A model generated the notes under the pieces. It saw only the letters and a list, made by a program, of their open reading frames with translations. It made no database searches and was not told the DNA's origin. A stretch of DNA of 64,000 nt, taken from Eremococcus coleocola DSM 15696. GTDB lineage: Bacteria > Bacillota > Bacilli > Lactobacillales > Aerococcaceae. The stretch spans positions 60,468 through 124,467 of the forward strand of contig NZ_AUAT01000002.1 in the NCBI RefSeq assembly GCF_000428865.1. Direction: 5' to 3'. Each line of letters opens with the position of its first letter. Within the stretch, counting starts at the first letter, position 1. Shown here in pieces: positions 27,467 to 36,318 of the stretch. Position numbers and translations under genes: made by a program.

Positions 27467-28285
27467 TTATTCATTCTCAAAAATTGGGGTTTGGGCAAGC
27501 CAGTCATTAATCCTGTCATTATCAAAGCCTTTCCGTCTTAAGGCAAGATAAAGCTTCTGTTTTAAGTCATAACCTTGGGCTTTTCTTTGGTATTTAGCTA
27601 ATAATTTATTGGCTTGGTGCGCCAAAACTTTGTCTTGGTCTTCCAAATATGCTTGGAAATCAAATTCAGCCAAAAGTCTTTTAATAGTGTCCCTAGTAAA
27701 CCCTTTTTGATATAAATGTTGATAGGCCTTATCCTTAGCGGCCTGTAGGCTCAACTTTGATTTGGTCCGTAGATATTTATCTAAAAGGGTGTGGGCATTA
27801 GCAAGCGCTTGGTCTTCAGAATAATTTTCTAAGACATGATTAATTATTTCAGCTTGGACGCCCTTTTGCCGTAAGTCTTGTTCAATCAACTTGGGACCTT
27901 TAGCATTCAAGTGTTGGGCATCATCCAAATACATTTGGGCAAAAACCTGGTCATTCAAAAGGCCTTCACTTTCTAACTGGGTCAACAAGTGGTCACAGGC
28001 TTGATGGGGTAAATCTAATACTTTGGCCTGTTTTTTTAAATAAGTGGTCATTTCTTGTTTGGACCGCATGCGGAAAGATAAATAATTTAAGGCTTTCTGG
28101 TAAAGTTTGCTTTCAACTTCATAAGCGGTAATTTGATCCATTAAAGCTTGATCCAAGCTTTGCCCCTTAAATAAGGCAAACTTCAATAAGACCCGTTCAT
28201 TAATTCCTAGCCAAAAAGCCTCATCAACATAAAGAGAATACCGGCCTGGGTGTTTTTTTTGGACTTCAATTTTAGTAATTTTCAT
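27467..28285 (-). CDS. recX: Recombination regulator RecX
   Basis: Modulates RecA filaments. 272 residues of repeated three-helix RecX modules: LSFRMRSKQEMTTYLKKQ (about 72), LNDQVFAQMYLDDAQHLNAKG (about 112), YQKGFTRDTIKRLL (about 188) and ALRRKGFDNDRINDWL near the C-terminus. Start chosen at ATG 28285 because GGAGG lies eight bases upstream; five extra codons are possible. It lies 24 bases upstream of mutY and diverges from the ThrE-type operon. Confidence 0.9.
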   Translation of the reverse strand: MKITKIEVQKKHPGRYSLYVDEAFWLGINERVLLKFALFKGQSLDQALMDQITAYEVESKLYQKALNYLSFRMRSKQEMTTYLKKQAKVLDLPHQACDHLLTQLESEGLLNDQVFAQMYLDDAQHLNAKGPKLIEQDLRQKGVQAEIINHVLENYSEDQALANAHTLLDKYLRTKSKLSLQAAKDKAYQHLYQKGFTRDTIKRLLAEFDFQAYLEDQDKVLAHQANKLLAKYQRKAQGYDLKQKLYLALRRKGFDNDRINDWLAQTPIFENE

Positions 28286-28381
28286 TGGCTTCACCTCCAA
28301 AAAAATCTAGGGAAATATGCTCTTATATGGTAACATTAAATGGTATTTAACCCAATTAAAAAACTTGGAAGAAGGGATTAA

Positions 28382-29164
28382 ATGGTCACTAAATATAAGA
28401 AAATTGCTGAAGTGGCTGCGTTAGCCGGTAAAATCCTGCTGGAATCCCATGCAGAATCTTATCGAGTTGAAGAAACAGTCTACCATATTTTAAAAACATC
28501 TGGTTTCTCAATGACCGAAGTAGTTTCAACCTCAACAGGTCTCACAATGACCCTAGATGATGATGACGAAGCCATTGACCCTATTACCCTAGTTAGACGG
28601 GTCAATGAACGAACTACCCATTTGAGTAAAATATACCGGGTCAACAATATCTCACGGGCTCTGGTAAAAGAAGAAATGGATATTGAAACCGCCTATAAAA
28701 AGCTACTCAAAATCGATGCGTCCGAATATAATGTCTTTTCAAAAGACCTAGCGACCATCTTACTGGTATTAGGCTTTGCTATCCTCTTTGGGGCTAATGG
28801 AATAGAATTAATTCTTGCCTTTTTGACAGGGTGTCTCGTTGCTTTTTCACGTATTTTAAAAGAATGGTTAGCCTTGAATGGGTTTATCTACGGGATTATT
28901 TCAACCTTGATTAGTTCCTTTTGCCTTTCCCTAATAGTCACCCTAATCCCGGGGAAAATTAACCAAGATATTATTATCGTATCAGCCTTAATGCCCCTCT
29001 TTCCAGGAACAGCTTTTACTAATGGGATTCGTGATGTCCTTAAAGGAGACTATGTCTCTGGGGTTGCCCGAATTGCCGATGCTTTCGTGATAGCTGTCAG
29101 CCTTGCCTTGGGCGTTGCCTTGGGCCTCTTCTTAAGTCAGGGGGTGCAGTCATGGTTCAATTAA
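28382..29164 (+). CDS. Threonine/serine exporter family protein, large subunit (DUF1212/YjjP-like)
   Basis: 260 residues with an N-terminal cytosolic domain (about 1-115, including LLESHAESYRVEETVYHIL and the ESHAESYRVEE motif of the ThrE/YjjP family) followed by five membrane segments containing MPLFPGTAFTNGIRDVL. In Corynebacterium one fused ThrE exports threonine and serine; in split versions (YjjP/YjjB) both halves are needed. The smaller half is encoded next with a 13-base overlap. AGAAGGG lies before the ATG. First gene of a four-gene plus-strand operon; substrate unproven. Confidence 0.88.
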   Translation: MVTKYKKIAEVAALAGKILLESHAESYRVEETVYHILKTSGFSMTEVVSTSTGLTMTLDDDDEAIDPITLVRRVNERTTHLSKIYRVNNISRALVKEEMDIETAYKKLLKIDASEYNVFSKDLATILLVLGFAILFGANGIELILAFLTGCLVAFSRILKEWLALNGFIYGIISTLISSFCLSLIVTLIPGKINQDIIIVSALMPLFPGTAFTNGIRDVLKGDYVSGVARIADAFVIAVSLALGVALGLFLSQGVQSWFN

Positions 29165-29613
29165 TCGACCCCTTCTTTAAAATTATGGGAGCTGGCCTAG
29201 TAGCAGTCACAGCGGCCATTATCCTAGAAGCACCCCGAAATAGTCTTAACAAAATCACCCTTTTAGGGGCACTTTCCTATACAATCTATTTATTAACTCT
29301 ATCCTTCACTTCAATTGTGAATGCTGTCTTTATTGCCTGTCTTTCAGCCTCCTTAGTGGCCCAGGCCTTCGCCCGGTGGTTTAAAATGCCCGTGACCATC
29401 TTCTATGTCCCGACTTTCTTTCTCTATGTCCCAGGGGCTTCAATCTATAAAACCGCCTATTATTTTATTAATAACCAACTTGACTCGACCCTCTTTTATT
29501 TAACCGAAACCTTACTGATAGCGGGTGCTATTGCTCTTGGCGTCTTCATTTCAGACTCTCTCTTAGAAATCCTTAAATCACTGAAAAGCAAAACGAAAGG
29601 AAAAGCCTCATGA
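29152..29613 (+). CDS. Threonine/serine exporter family protein, small subunit (DUF3815/YjjB-like)
   Basis: 153 residues, about five membrane helices, with the PTFFLYVPGASIYKTAYYFI block that mirrors the PGT/PG motif of the ThrE C-terminal half. Overlaps the large subunit by 13 bases and the DUF1858 gene by four (ATGA), so expression is tightly coupled. Probably forms one carrier with the upstream protein. Confidence 0.88.
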   Translation: MVQLIDPFFKIMGAGLVAVTAAIILEAPRNSLNKITLLGALSYTIYLLTLSFTSIVNAVFIACLSASLVAQAFARWFKMPVTIFYVPTFFLYVPGASIYKTAYYFINNQLDSTLFYLTETLLIAGAIALGVFISDSLLEILKSLKSKTKGKAS

Positions 29614-29843
29614 TCGACCTTGACCAACCTGTATTTCAAACCATAGAAACCCATCCTGAACTATTAGATATTTTAGTCGACCTGGGTTTTAAGCCTCTGG
29701 CTAATCCTAAGATGCTAAACTCTGTGGGAAAAATCACTAGCCTACGATCTGGTTGTAAATTAATTCGTTTAGATATAAAAAAACTTATTCAAACACTCCA
29801 TAACAATGGTTATCAAGTAAAAGGAGTTGAAGACCATGACTAA
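29610..29843 (+). CDS. DUF1858 domain protein
   Basis: A 77-residue soluble protein that is almost entirely the DUF1858 domain: IDLDQPVFQTIETHPELLDILVDLGFKP, then SVGKITSLRSGCKLIRLD and a final helix. Such domains are small helical modules often fused to or beside DUF438/hemerythrin-like proteins and implicated, without proof, in redox or nitrogen-oxide handling. A single Cys (RSGCK) is present. Start ATG overlaps the upstream gene by four bases, and it is eight bases from the DUF438 protein start. Confidence 0.8.
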   Translation: MIDLDQPVFQTIETHPELLDILVDLGFKPLANPKMLNSVGKITSLRSGCKLIRLDIKKLIQTLHNNGYQVKGVEDHD

Positions 29844-31230
29844 TCATCAAAATCGTATCCAGACCTTGAAAGAAATCTTATTAAAACTGCATGATGGAGC
29901 TGCCCCTGAAAGTGTCCAAGAAGATTTTAATCACCACTTTACTGGGGTTTCTGCGATTGAGATTTCCCTCATGGAGCATGAACTCATGTCAACGGATACT
30001 GGCATAAATTTCCAAGATGTGATGCGCCTATGTAATGTTCACGCTAACTTATTCAAAGATGCTATCGACCCTGTTATAGCAAATGATATGGACCATCCCG
30101 GTCATCCGGTTTTTCTCTTTAAAGCCGAAAACCAAGCCCTCCAAGCTTGCTTAATTCGTATCAGTCGCATTTTAACCCGCATCCAAGAACAAAAAGACCT
30201 TTTGCAAGACCCAGACGTCATCCGTGGTCTCCAAAGACAATTAGCTCTCCTAGACCAATTTAAAATCCATTATAAACGTAAAGAAGAAGTCCTTTTTGCC
30301 CATATGGAACGATACGGGCACGATGCGCCACCTAAGGTTATGTGGGGCGTCGACGATGACATTCGCGACCTCTTTGACCGATCCGTGGCGATCAGTCAAT
30401 CTCTTTCAGCCACTAACCTTCCTGACTTTATCAAAGCTTTTAAGGAATTTCAGGTCGAATTTGAAGAAATGATTTTCAAGGAAGAACAGATTTTGTTAAA
30501 TATCTTTCTCGAAATTTTCAGTCAAGAAGATTGGTATCAAATTGCTCAAGAATCTCAAACTTATGGTTACGCCATTATTCGTCCTAACCAAGAATGGCAG
30601 CCCCAAAACGTAAGTAACCTGAATAAGCCGCGTCAAGTCTTATCACAAACAGAAGCTCCTAAAATTAATGAACAAAAAAATAAGCTGGACCTTGACCCAA
30701 ACCAACATTCTATTCAAGTGCCGGGAGGCCAAATAAAGTTTGAGTGGATTCCTGATCAGACCCATCCAAATCTCACTTCCAATCCTGACCAGATGTTGCC
30801 CCTAAATCATGGTAACCTTAATTTAAAGCAAATTGATCAAATCTTTAGGCATTTACCGATGGAAATTTCTTTTGTTAATAAAAATAATATTTTTCAATAT
30901 TTTAACGACCTAGGAAAAGAAGGTCAAATGATTCTTAAACGAGTTCCGAGCCAAATTGGACGAACCATAGAAGAATGCCACCCTCCTCGTCTAGTAGCTA
31001 TGGTGACTGACCTAATCAGTGATTTTGCTCAGGGTAGACGAGACCGAGAATCGCTCTGGTACCAAAAAGGCAAGCAAATGATTCTCATTACTTATATTGC
31101 GCTTAGAGATGACCAAGGAGACTTTCTAGGAGTTTTGGAATTAGTCCAAGATATTCAACCCTATCTTGATTTAGCCGGAACTTCAAAAACTGTGATATCA
31201 CCTTTAGATACTGACCAAAAACCAGAATAA
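29836..31230 (+). CDS. DUF438 / hemerythrin-like / PAS domain protein
   Basis: 464 residues. An N-terminal DUF438 region (about 5-75) is followed by a hemerythrin-like four-helix region (about 80-240) with HANLF, HPVFLFKAEN, HYKRKEEVLFAHMERYGH and FEEMIFKEEQILL as candidate metal ligands. A ~90-residue Gln/Pro-rich linker then leads to a PAS-like domain (about 325-450) with MEISFVNKNNIFQYFND and YIALRDDQGDFLGVLELVQDI. The architecture suggests an iron-based sensor or detoxifier for oxygen or nitric oxide; function unproven. Start at ATG 29836 (AAGGAG nine bases before), overlapping the DUF1858 stop. Last gene before the 31241-31290 terminator. Confidence 0.85.
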   Translation: MTNHQNRIQTLKEILLKLHDGAAPESVQEDFNHHFTGVSAIEISLMEHELMSTDTGINFQDVMRLCNVHANLFKDAIDPVIANDMDHPGHPVFLFKAENQALQACLIRISRILTRIQEQKDLLQDPDVIRGLQRQLALLDQFKIHYKRKEEVLFAHMERYGHDAPPKVMWGVDDDIRDLFDRSVAISQSLSATNLPDFIKAFKEFQVEFEEMIFKEEQILLNIFLEIFSQEDWYQIAQESQTYGYAIIRPNQEWQPQNVSNLNKPRQVLSQTEAPKINEQKNKLDLDPNQHSIQVPGGQIKFEWIPDQTHPNLTSNPDQMLPLNHGNLNLKQIDQIFRHLPMEISFVNKNNIFQYFNDLGKEGQMILKRVPSQIGRTIEECHPPRLVAMVTDLISDFAQGRRDRESLWYQKGKQMILITYIALRDDQGDFLGVLELVQDIQPYLDLAGTSKTVISPLDTDQKPE

Positions 31231-31240
31231 GATTAAATAG

Positions 31241-31290
31241 CAAAAAGCCATTTTCACTGATGAACAAGTGAAAACGGCTTTTTGTTTTTT
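31241..31290 (+). terminator. Bidirectional terminator between the DUF438 gene and the flippase
   Basis: CAAAAAGCC-A-TTTTCACT and AGTGAAAA-C-GGCTTTTTG arms (31241-31284), then TTTTTT. Both convergent genes end within 12 bases of it. Confidence 0.9.
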
Positions 31291-31293
31291 AGT

Positions 31294-32715
31294 TTAGTTA
31301 AAATCCCAGAGGTCTGGCTGTCTTCTAATATCTAGACTGGTGGCAATGGTTGGCCATTGAACCAAGACAGTTAGGATACCTAAACCAATCGTCAACCATT
31401 CAATATAGGCAATATCAAAAGCATTCAAGATGGCAGCTAGGGTCATGATAATAATTGAAATAAGCTGCAATTTCTGACCAAAATAGAAACCCGTTCGACT
31501 GGAAAAATAAGTCCTAGCCAAATAAAACATAATATAGGCTACAGTTGAAGCTAGAGCAGCACCACGATAACCCCACACAGGTGTCAATAAAGCATTCATC
31601 AATAGACTAGGAATAATCGTTAAAACCGAAACCCAGATATTGTATTGAGTTTTACGGGAGAAAACAATCCCTAAAGTAGTTGTTTCCGATAAAGTGTACA
31701 TGATATGGGGGAAACATAGTAAGGCAAAAATGTATTGAACATTTAAATAGCCCGGGTCTTGGGTTGAGACCAACCAACCCACTGGTTTTTTAAATAAAAG
31801 TAAACCATAAAAGAGAAAAGTTAAAACTAAGAGAATAGCGTCAGAGATAAATTTATAATGCTTCATCGATTTCTTTTCTTCATACCAACGATAGGCTGTC
31901 GGTACCCAGAAACTCGAAAAAGCTGTCTTAATAATCCCAATAACTCCGGCAATCCGGATTCCCACTGAATAAACCCCTTGATCAGCTACGGTACTATACT
32001 GTTTTAGAAACATAATATCCACTGAATTAAGAGCTGATTGTAAAGCTGTGGCTACCATCAAGGGTAGTCCAAACCAAAACATACGCCGGATTAATGATTT
32101 ATCGACACTAAAACCTTTAAAATTCAAGAGTGACCGATATTTATAGAACAAGTATAAATCCACCACAATTTGACCAAAAATTAAGCCATAGACGATAACG
32201 CGGAAGTCCCGCATCCCAATTGCAATTAAAATCATAGATAAAGCAAAGACACCAATTTTGAGAATTAAATTATACATGGAATATTCATATGCCCGTTCTT
32301 CCATCCGAATACTTAAGAGGATAAAACGCTCAAGAATAGCAGATAAGATCCAAATCGCTGAATACCAGACAATATAAGTGTAATCAGGACTATTGAACAA
32401 ATAATTCGAAATTGTCCCATCAAAAAGAATAAAAACTGCAAAGATAATTAAGCCCACCAGCATAGGAATAAATAAGGCAGCCTGAATTAGATGTCTTTTA
32501 TCATCGCTGGTATGATATTCACGGGTATAGGCTTGGTCAATCCCAATATAGATAAAATTTGGTAGTTGAAGCAAGAGGGTTTGAAAAGCCCCAGCATAAC
32601 CGTATTCATCGACCGATAAAAAATAAGTTAAAACGGGAACCTGAATAAACGATATAACTGCACCGAGAATTGGACCTAAAGAAAAGCCAAACAAACGGTA
32701 AAAGAATTTTTTCAT
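31294..32715 (-). CDS. Lipid-linked oligosaccharide flippase (Wzx-like, MOP family)
   Basis: 473 residues with about fourteen membrane helices. The N-terminal FGFSLGPILGAVISFIQVPVLTYFLSVDEYG is typical of polysaccharide-biosynthesis flippases that turn undecaprenyl-linked repeat units to the outer face. It is 11 bases downstream of a glycosyltransferase gene, so the two are co-transcribed. Together with the LCP and polymerase-like genes elsewhere it points to a heteropolymer pathway. Confidence 0.88.
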   Translation of the reverse strand: MKKFFYRLFGFSLGPILGAVISFIQVPVLTYFLSVDEYGYAGAFQTLLLQLPNFIYIGIDQAYTREYHTSDDKRHLIQAALFIPMLVGLIIFAVFILFDGTISNYLFNSPDYTYIVWYSAIWILSAILERFILLSIRMEERAYEYSMYNLILKIGVFALSMILIAIGMRDFRVIVYGLIFGQIVVDLYLFYKYRSLLNFKGFSVDKSLIRRMFWFGLPLMVATALQSALNSVDIMFLKQYSTVADQGVYSVGIRIAGVIGIIKTAFSSFWVPTAYRWYEEKKSMKHYKFISDAILLVLTFLFYGLLLFKKPVGWLVSTQDPGYLNVQYIFALLCFPHIMYTLSETTTLGIVFSRKTQYNIWVSVLTIIPSLLMNALLTPVWGYRGAALASTVAYIMFYLARTYFSSRTGFYFGQKLQLISIIIMTLAAILNAFDIAYIEWLTIGLGILTVLVQWPTIATSLDIRRQPDLWDFN

Positions 32716-32726
32716 AGTGTCATTCC

Positions 32727-33899
32727 TTAAATAATATAGTGAGAAATGTCTTGTTTAAGAAACTTTACATAAAGTTGGGCTGAACTTTCATTTGAGAAAT
32801 TCTCTTGTTCAATCCGATATTTCCGACTTTGCAAGTCAGGGATTTTTCTCTGACTTGCTTGCGAGATAGCTTGATACCAATCAGCCATCGGATCTTTAAG
32901 ATTCAGTTGCTGAACTAAGTTCAAGTTTAAATCAACTTCTTTAGTAATCGTATCTGACATTACAACGGGTAAACCAATGGCTTGGGCTTCCACTACCACG
33001 GTTGGGAGCCCTTCATAGATAGATGGTAATAGTAGGACATCAAACAAAGGGTAATAGTCTTGCATCGGACTTAACCGTCCCATGAAGGTCACATAATCTT
33101 CTAAATGCCTTTGAGATACCTCCGCTTTAATTTCTTCTAAAAGATTTCCAGTTCCAGCTAAAAAAATCCGTCCTGGTAGTTTATTTTTTTTCATGTAATA
33201 AGCTAATTTTAGGGTAAAATGATGATTTTTTACTTTTTCAAAACGGGTGACCTGGCCAATCACAAAGTCCTCATTCTTTACGCCAAACTGTGCTCGTAAA
33301 GCTTGTTTTCGTTCATTTAATTGTTCTTGGGATTGGATGAATTGATTGACATCAATACTATTAGGAATCATCATCATCTGATTTTGTTTGACTTGATGCC
33401 CATAGACGCCTGATATGGCCAGCTTACCACAACCTAAATAAGCTTGCGTTAAGGACCGATTTAACCATTGATTTATATCCAATTTTACATGGTTTAAAAT
33501 ACTATTACTCATAGTATAGGACTGATGGGCATGGATATAAAAACGTTTAATCCCCCACTTATAAGCAAGATAACGATAAGGAAGTACCCGGTATCCATCA
33601 ATATGACAATGAATTAGGTCATAATGATAGGCTTTTAAAACCTTGGTAAAGGAATGTTTAAAAGCGGACCAACCCTTTTTCTTTGGGTTAATTAATTGAT
33701 AGACATCGCCACCTGTGGCTTGAATTGCTGCTACAAATTCTGGCGAACATTGGTCATAGGTGACAACATCAAAGGTAATTTGATATTTTGGCATGGCAAG
33801 AGCTTTATTATAGATAAAAGAAGAAATACCCCCACCAAATCCAGACATGATATGTAAAACACGAATGCCTTTCTGGGTATTCTGTAATTGAGCTTGCAT
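32727..33899 (-). CDS. Glycosyltransferase family 4 protein (capsular type)
   Basis: 390 residues, GT-B fold. RVLHIMSGFGGGISSFIYNKA is the N-terminal donor/acceptor loop. The C-terminal half has IGQVTRFEKVKNHHFTLKLA, FLAGTGNLLEEIKAEV and the EGLPTVVVEAQAIGLPVVMSD block holding the GT4 E-x7-E motif (EGLPTVVVE). It resembles EpsF/CapM-like transferases; sugar specificity cannot be read. AAAGGGG precedes the ATG. It begins just after the LCP terminator and is co-transcribed with the flippase. Confidence 0.88.
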   Translation of the reverse strand: MQAQLQNTQKGIRVLHIMSGFGGGISSFIYNKALAMPKYQITFDVVTYDQCSPEFVAAIQATGGDVYQLINPKKKGWSAFKHSFTKVLKAYHYDLIHCHIDGYRVLPYRYLAYKWGIKRFYIHAHQSYTMSNSILNHVKLDINQWLNRSLTQAYLGCGKLAISGVYGHQVKQNQMMMIPNSIDVNQFIQSQEQLNERKQALRAQFGVKNEDFVIGQVTRFEKVKNHHFTLKLAYYMKKNKLPGRIFLAGTGNLLEEIKAEVSQRHLEDYVTFMGRLSPMQDYYPLFDVLLLPSIYEGLPTVVVEAQAIGLPVVMSDTITKEVDLNLNLVQQLNLKDPMADWYQAISQASQRKIPDLQSRKYRIEQENFSNESSAQLYVKFLKQDISHYII

Positions 33900-33930
33900 A
33901 GAAACCCCTTTCTACGGGTAAACACATTTA

Positions 33931-33964
33931 AAAAGCGGTCTTCTTTTTCAAAGAAGCAGCCGCT
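33931..33964 (-). terminator. Terminator downstream of the LCP gene
   Basis: AGCGG-CTG-CTTCTTT / AAAGAAG-A-CCGCT hairpin followed on the minus strand by TTTTTA. It separates the galE-LCP operon from the glycosyltransferase-flippase operon. Confidence 0.75.
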
Positions 33965-34025
33965 AATTATTTAGGTGTGATTATTTTTATTAGCAATACT
34001 AATCTAATCCATCACTTGGGGCCGA

Positions 34026-35393
34026 TTATCTTGGTTGTGATTCCGGAGTTTCAACGGGTGGCACTTCTTCACTGCCAGGAATCTCTTCTGGAGGATCACT
34101 TTCCTCGGGGATCGGCGTTGAGGGATCAGGATAATTAGGGATAGATTCGCTTTCTAACGGCCCATTTTCTTCTGGCCTTGGCTCCGGCACAGTGGACTCT
34201 TGATTGTCGGTAGTGCCTCGATTGGGATCATTATAATAGCCATTATTAGCAGGTCTACTTGGACGATAGACTTCAGTTTGTCTTATAGTTTGAACCGCCG
34301 CTTGATCTGATTCAATCTCTGCTAATTTATCATCAGAAACCCCTGTAGGATACTGGTTAATTACAACAATAAGATTTTTGGCCTGAGAAATAGCTTGATC
34401 AGATGGCTCACGTAAATCCTTACTACTAATGCTAGCTAAATTTAATTGACTCCGCAATTCATTAGAGACCCGAACGCGATCCGCTAAAGGAATATGGAAA
34501 TAAAAAACACTATCAATATAAATTTGCTCTAATTGAGTAAATTTAACTACAGAAATTGTTTCCAAAGCTGACCGGTACTTTGCTAATAAAGACACGGCTT
34601 CATTAAGGTTAACATTGGTCTGGATATTCTTGCTGACTACCTTCAATAATTTTTGATAATTAAAGACTGTGCCCACATCAAGGGCTTTATTCACAACCGC
34701 TTGAATAACCAATTTTTGACGGTCTTGACGTCCCAATTCTCCCCGGGGATCATCATAACGCATCCGGGCAAAATTCATGGCTTTAACCCCATTTACTTGG
34801 CGAGTCTCACCTTTCTTAAACGAGGTACCCCGATATTCGAAGGTTAAGGGACTTGTGACCTCAATCCCTCCCATAGCATCAATGAGTTCTTCTAAGCCAC
34901 TCATGTTCACAACAGCATAATAGTCAATTGGAATATTCAAGAAATTTTCGACTGTTGAAATAGTTAAATCAATTCCACCATAGGCAAAAGCATGGTTAAT
35001 TTTATCGGCTGGATGATCACTATTAATTTCAGCTAAAGTGTCCCGAGGAATTGAGACAATTTTAGTCTGCTTTAATTCAGGGTTTAGGGTAACTAACATA
35101 AGGGTATCAGAACGTCCCACAAATCCCTTGTCTTCCGTTCTTTCCAAATCATCAGCATCAGTCCCTACTAAAAGCACATTAATAGCTTGTCCTTCAATTG
35201 GGGCTGTGTCCTCTTGATTATTAGATTCACTGACGCTAATTTCTTTATTTATATCGCCAATCGTTTGGGATATATCAGCATAAAGCTTTCCTGCAAAGGC
35301 AGCTCCGCTTAGTAAAAGAATAATAAAGATATTACGAATAAATTTCCACCATGAGAACTTATCCTTATTATTTGTAAAATATTTTTTTAGCAT
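34026..35393 (-). CDS. LytR-CpsA-Psr (LCP) family glycopolymer transferase
   Basis: Attaches undecaprenyl-linked glycopolymers to peptidoglycan outside the membrane. 455 residues: a short cytosolic N-terminus, one membrane helix (about 20-38), the LCP domain (about 65-315) with VLLVGTDADD, RSDTLMLVTL, SIPRDTLAEI, DKINHAFAYGG and ARMRYDDPRGELGRQDRQ, so the conserved Asp and Arg residues for pyrophosphate and metal binding are all there. The last ~90 residues are Pro/Glu/Ser-rich, probably wall-spanning. Third gene of galE-(LCP-like)-LCP, 29 bases after the second. Confidence 0.93.
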   Translation of the reverse strand: MLKKYFTNNKDKFSWWKFIRNIFIILLLSGAAFAGKLYADISQTIGDINKEISVSESNNQEDTAPIEGQAINVLLVGTDADDLERTEDKGFVGRSDTLMLVTLNPELKQTKIVSIPRDTLAEINSDHPADKINHAFAYGGIDLTISTVENFLNIPIDYYAVVNMSGLEELIDAMGGIEVTSPLTFEYRGTSFKKGETRQVNGVKAMNFARMRYDDPRGELGRQDRQKLVIQAVVNKALDVGTVFNYQKLLKVVSKNIQTNVNLNEAVSLLAKYRSALETISVVKFTQLEQIYIDSVFYFHIPLADRVRVSNELRSQLNLASISSKDLREPSDQAISQAKNLIVVINQYPTGVSDDKLAEIESDQAAVQTIRQTEVYRPSRPANNGYYNDPNRGTTDNQESTVPEPRPEENGPLESESIPNYPDPSTPIPEESDPPEEIPGSEEVPPVETPESQPR

Positions 35394-35422
35394 TTTTTCA
35401 ACTCATTTTCTGTTGTTAAATT

Positions 35423-36316
35423 TCAGCGTTTTATCTTTGCTAACTCGTCTAATGAAGTAATTAAGTGATAAGAAATTCTTAATTGCTTAAGATTATAATC
35501 AAAATATAGGTCTCTTAGCAAAGGAAAAGGTAGCTCACTATGAACAAAATCTTTTGCAGCCTTTAAATTTCCAGATAAGTGAGGCAGGTTTCTCCAATCA
35601 GTCATTTGTTCAAGAACTTTACTCAATAAGACATTTTTTCGTTCTTGGTCACTATGATGATCCTGATTTAGGTTTGTAAAAAGCATCTGGTAGTCACGGG
35701 TGCTTAGTTTATAAGCTTGATTTGCTTGGTAACTTGTTTTAGGACTAGTCACTGGATCAGAGAAATCAGCAATGATTGGTTCTAATTGATCCAATAATGG
35801 TTTACTTTCCGCATTGTTAATTAAAATAAAAGGCAATTTTTCTACTTCCAAATAGGCTGCCAGATCCTGTCTAATAGCTAGATAATTTGCTTGACGGTCA
35901 TAATCTTTAATTTCCTGATTTTTGTCCATTAATTTCAGGTCAAGTTGAATATTAGCAATATTAAGTTGACCTGCTTCATTATTTAGGGAAAGTAAATAAA
36001 GTAATTGTAAACCATGATTACCCAAACGACCAAATTCATCATAGTCTGTTACCATCACTAAAAATTGTTTAGACTCATTTTCAGTAAAAGTCATGGCCTG
36101 TTCATTTTGGTCATAATTAGGCTTTAAAGCCAGATAATTTTTTTGAATTGAATTATATTGGTTCATACCAGCAATGGATAAAATACCAAGGGATAGTAGG
36201 ACCACCATTAAAATAATAAATTTAGATAGAGACCAGGTTTTAAACTTTGGCTTTTCCTCTAACGTTTTGACCCGTTTTGAAGACGAGTTAAATTGATTAT
36301 TTTCTAGCTTAGGCAT
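35423..36316 (-). CDS. Membrane-anchored LCP-like protein lacking the catalytic residues
   Basis: 297 residues with a ~45-residue cytosolic start, one membrane helix (about 32-50) and an external domain. I did not recognise it by name, but the external part follows the LCP order: QFLVMVTDYDEFGRL parallels LLVGTDADD; LLYLLSLNNEAGQLNIANIQ parallels LMLVTLNPELKQTKIVSIPR; a later region around LFTNLNQDHHSDQERK parallels RMRYDDPRGELGRQDRQ. At each point the catalytic Asp/Arg is replaced (RSDT to LQLL; PRDT to QLDL; the RYDDPRGELGR block lost). I infer a pseudo-enzyme LCP paralogue. It lies between galE (2-base gap) and the active LCP gene. Confidence 0.65.
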   Translation of the reverse strand: MPKLENNQFNSSSKRVKTLEEKPKFKTWSLSKFIILMVVLLSLGILSIAGMNQYNSIQKNYLALKPNYDQNEQAMTFTENESKQFLVMVTDYDEFGRLGNHGLQLLYLLSLNNEAGQLNIANIQLDLKLMDKNQEIKDYDRQANYLAIRQDLAAYLEVEKLPFILINNAESKPLLDQLEPIIADFSDPVTSPKTSYQANQAYKLSTRDYQMLFTNLNQDHHSDQERKNVLLSKVLEQMTDWRNLPHLSGNLKAAKDFVHSELPFPLLRDLYFDYNLKQLRISYHLITSLDELAKIKR

Positions 36317-36318
36317 AA

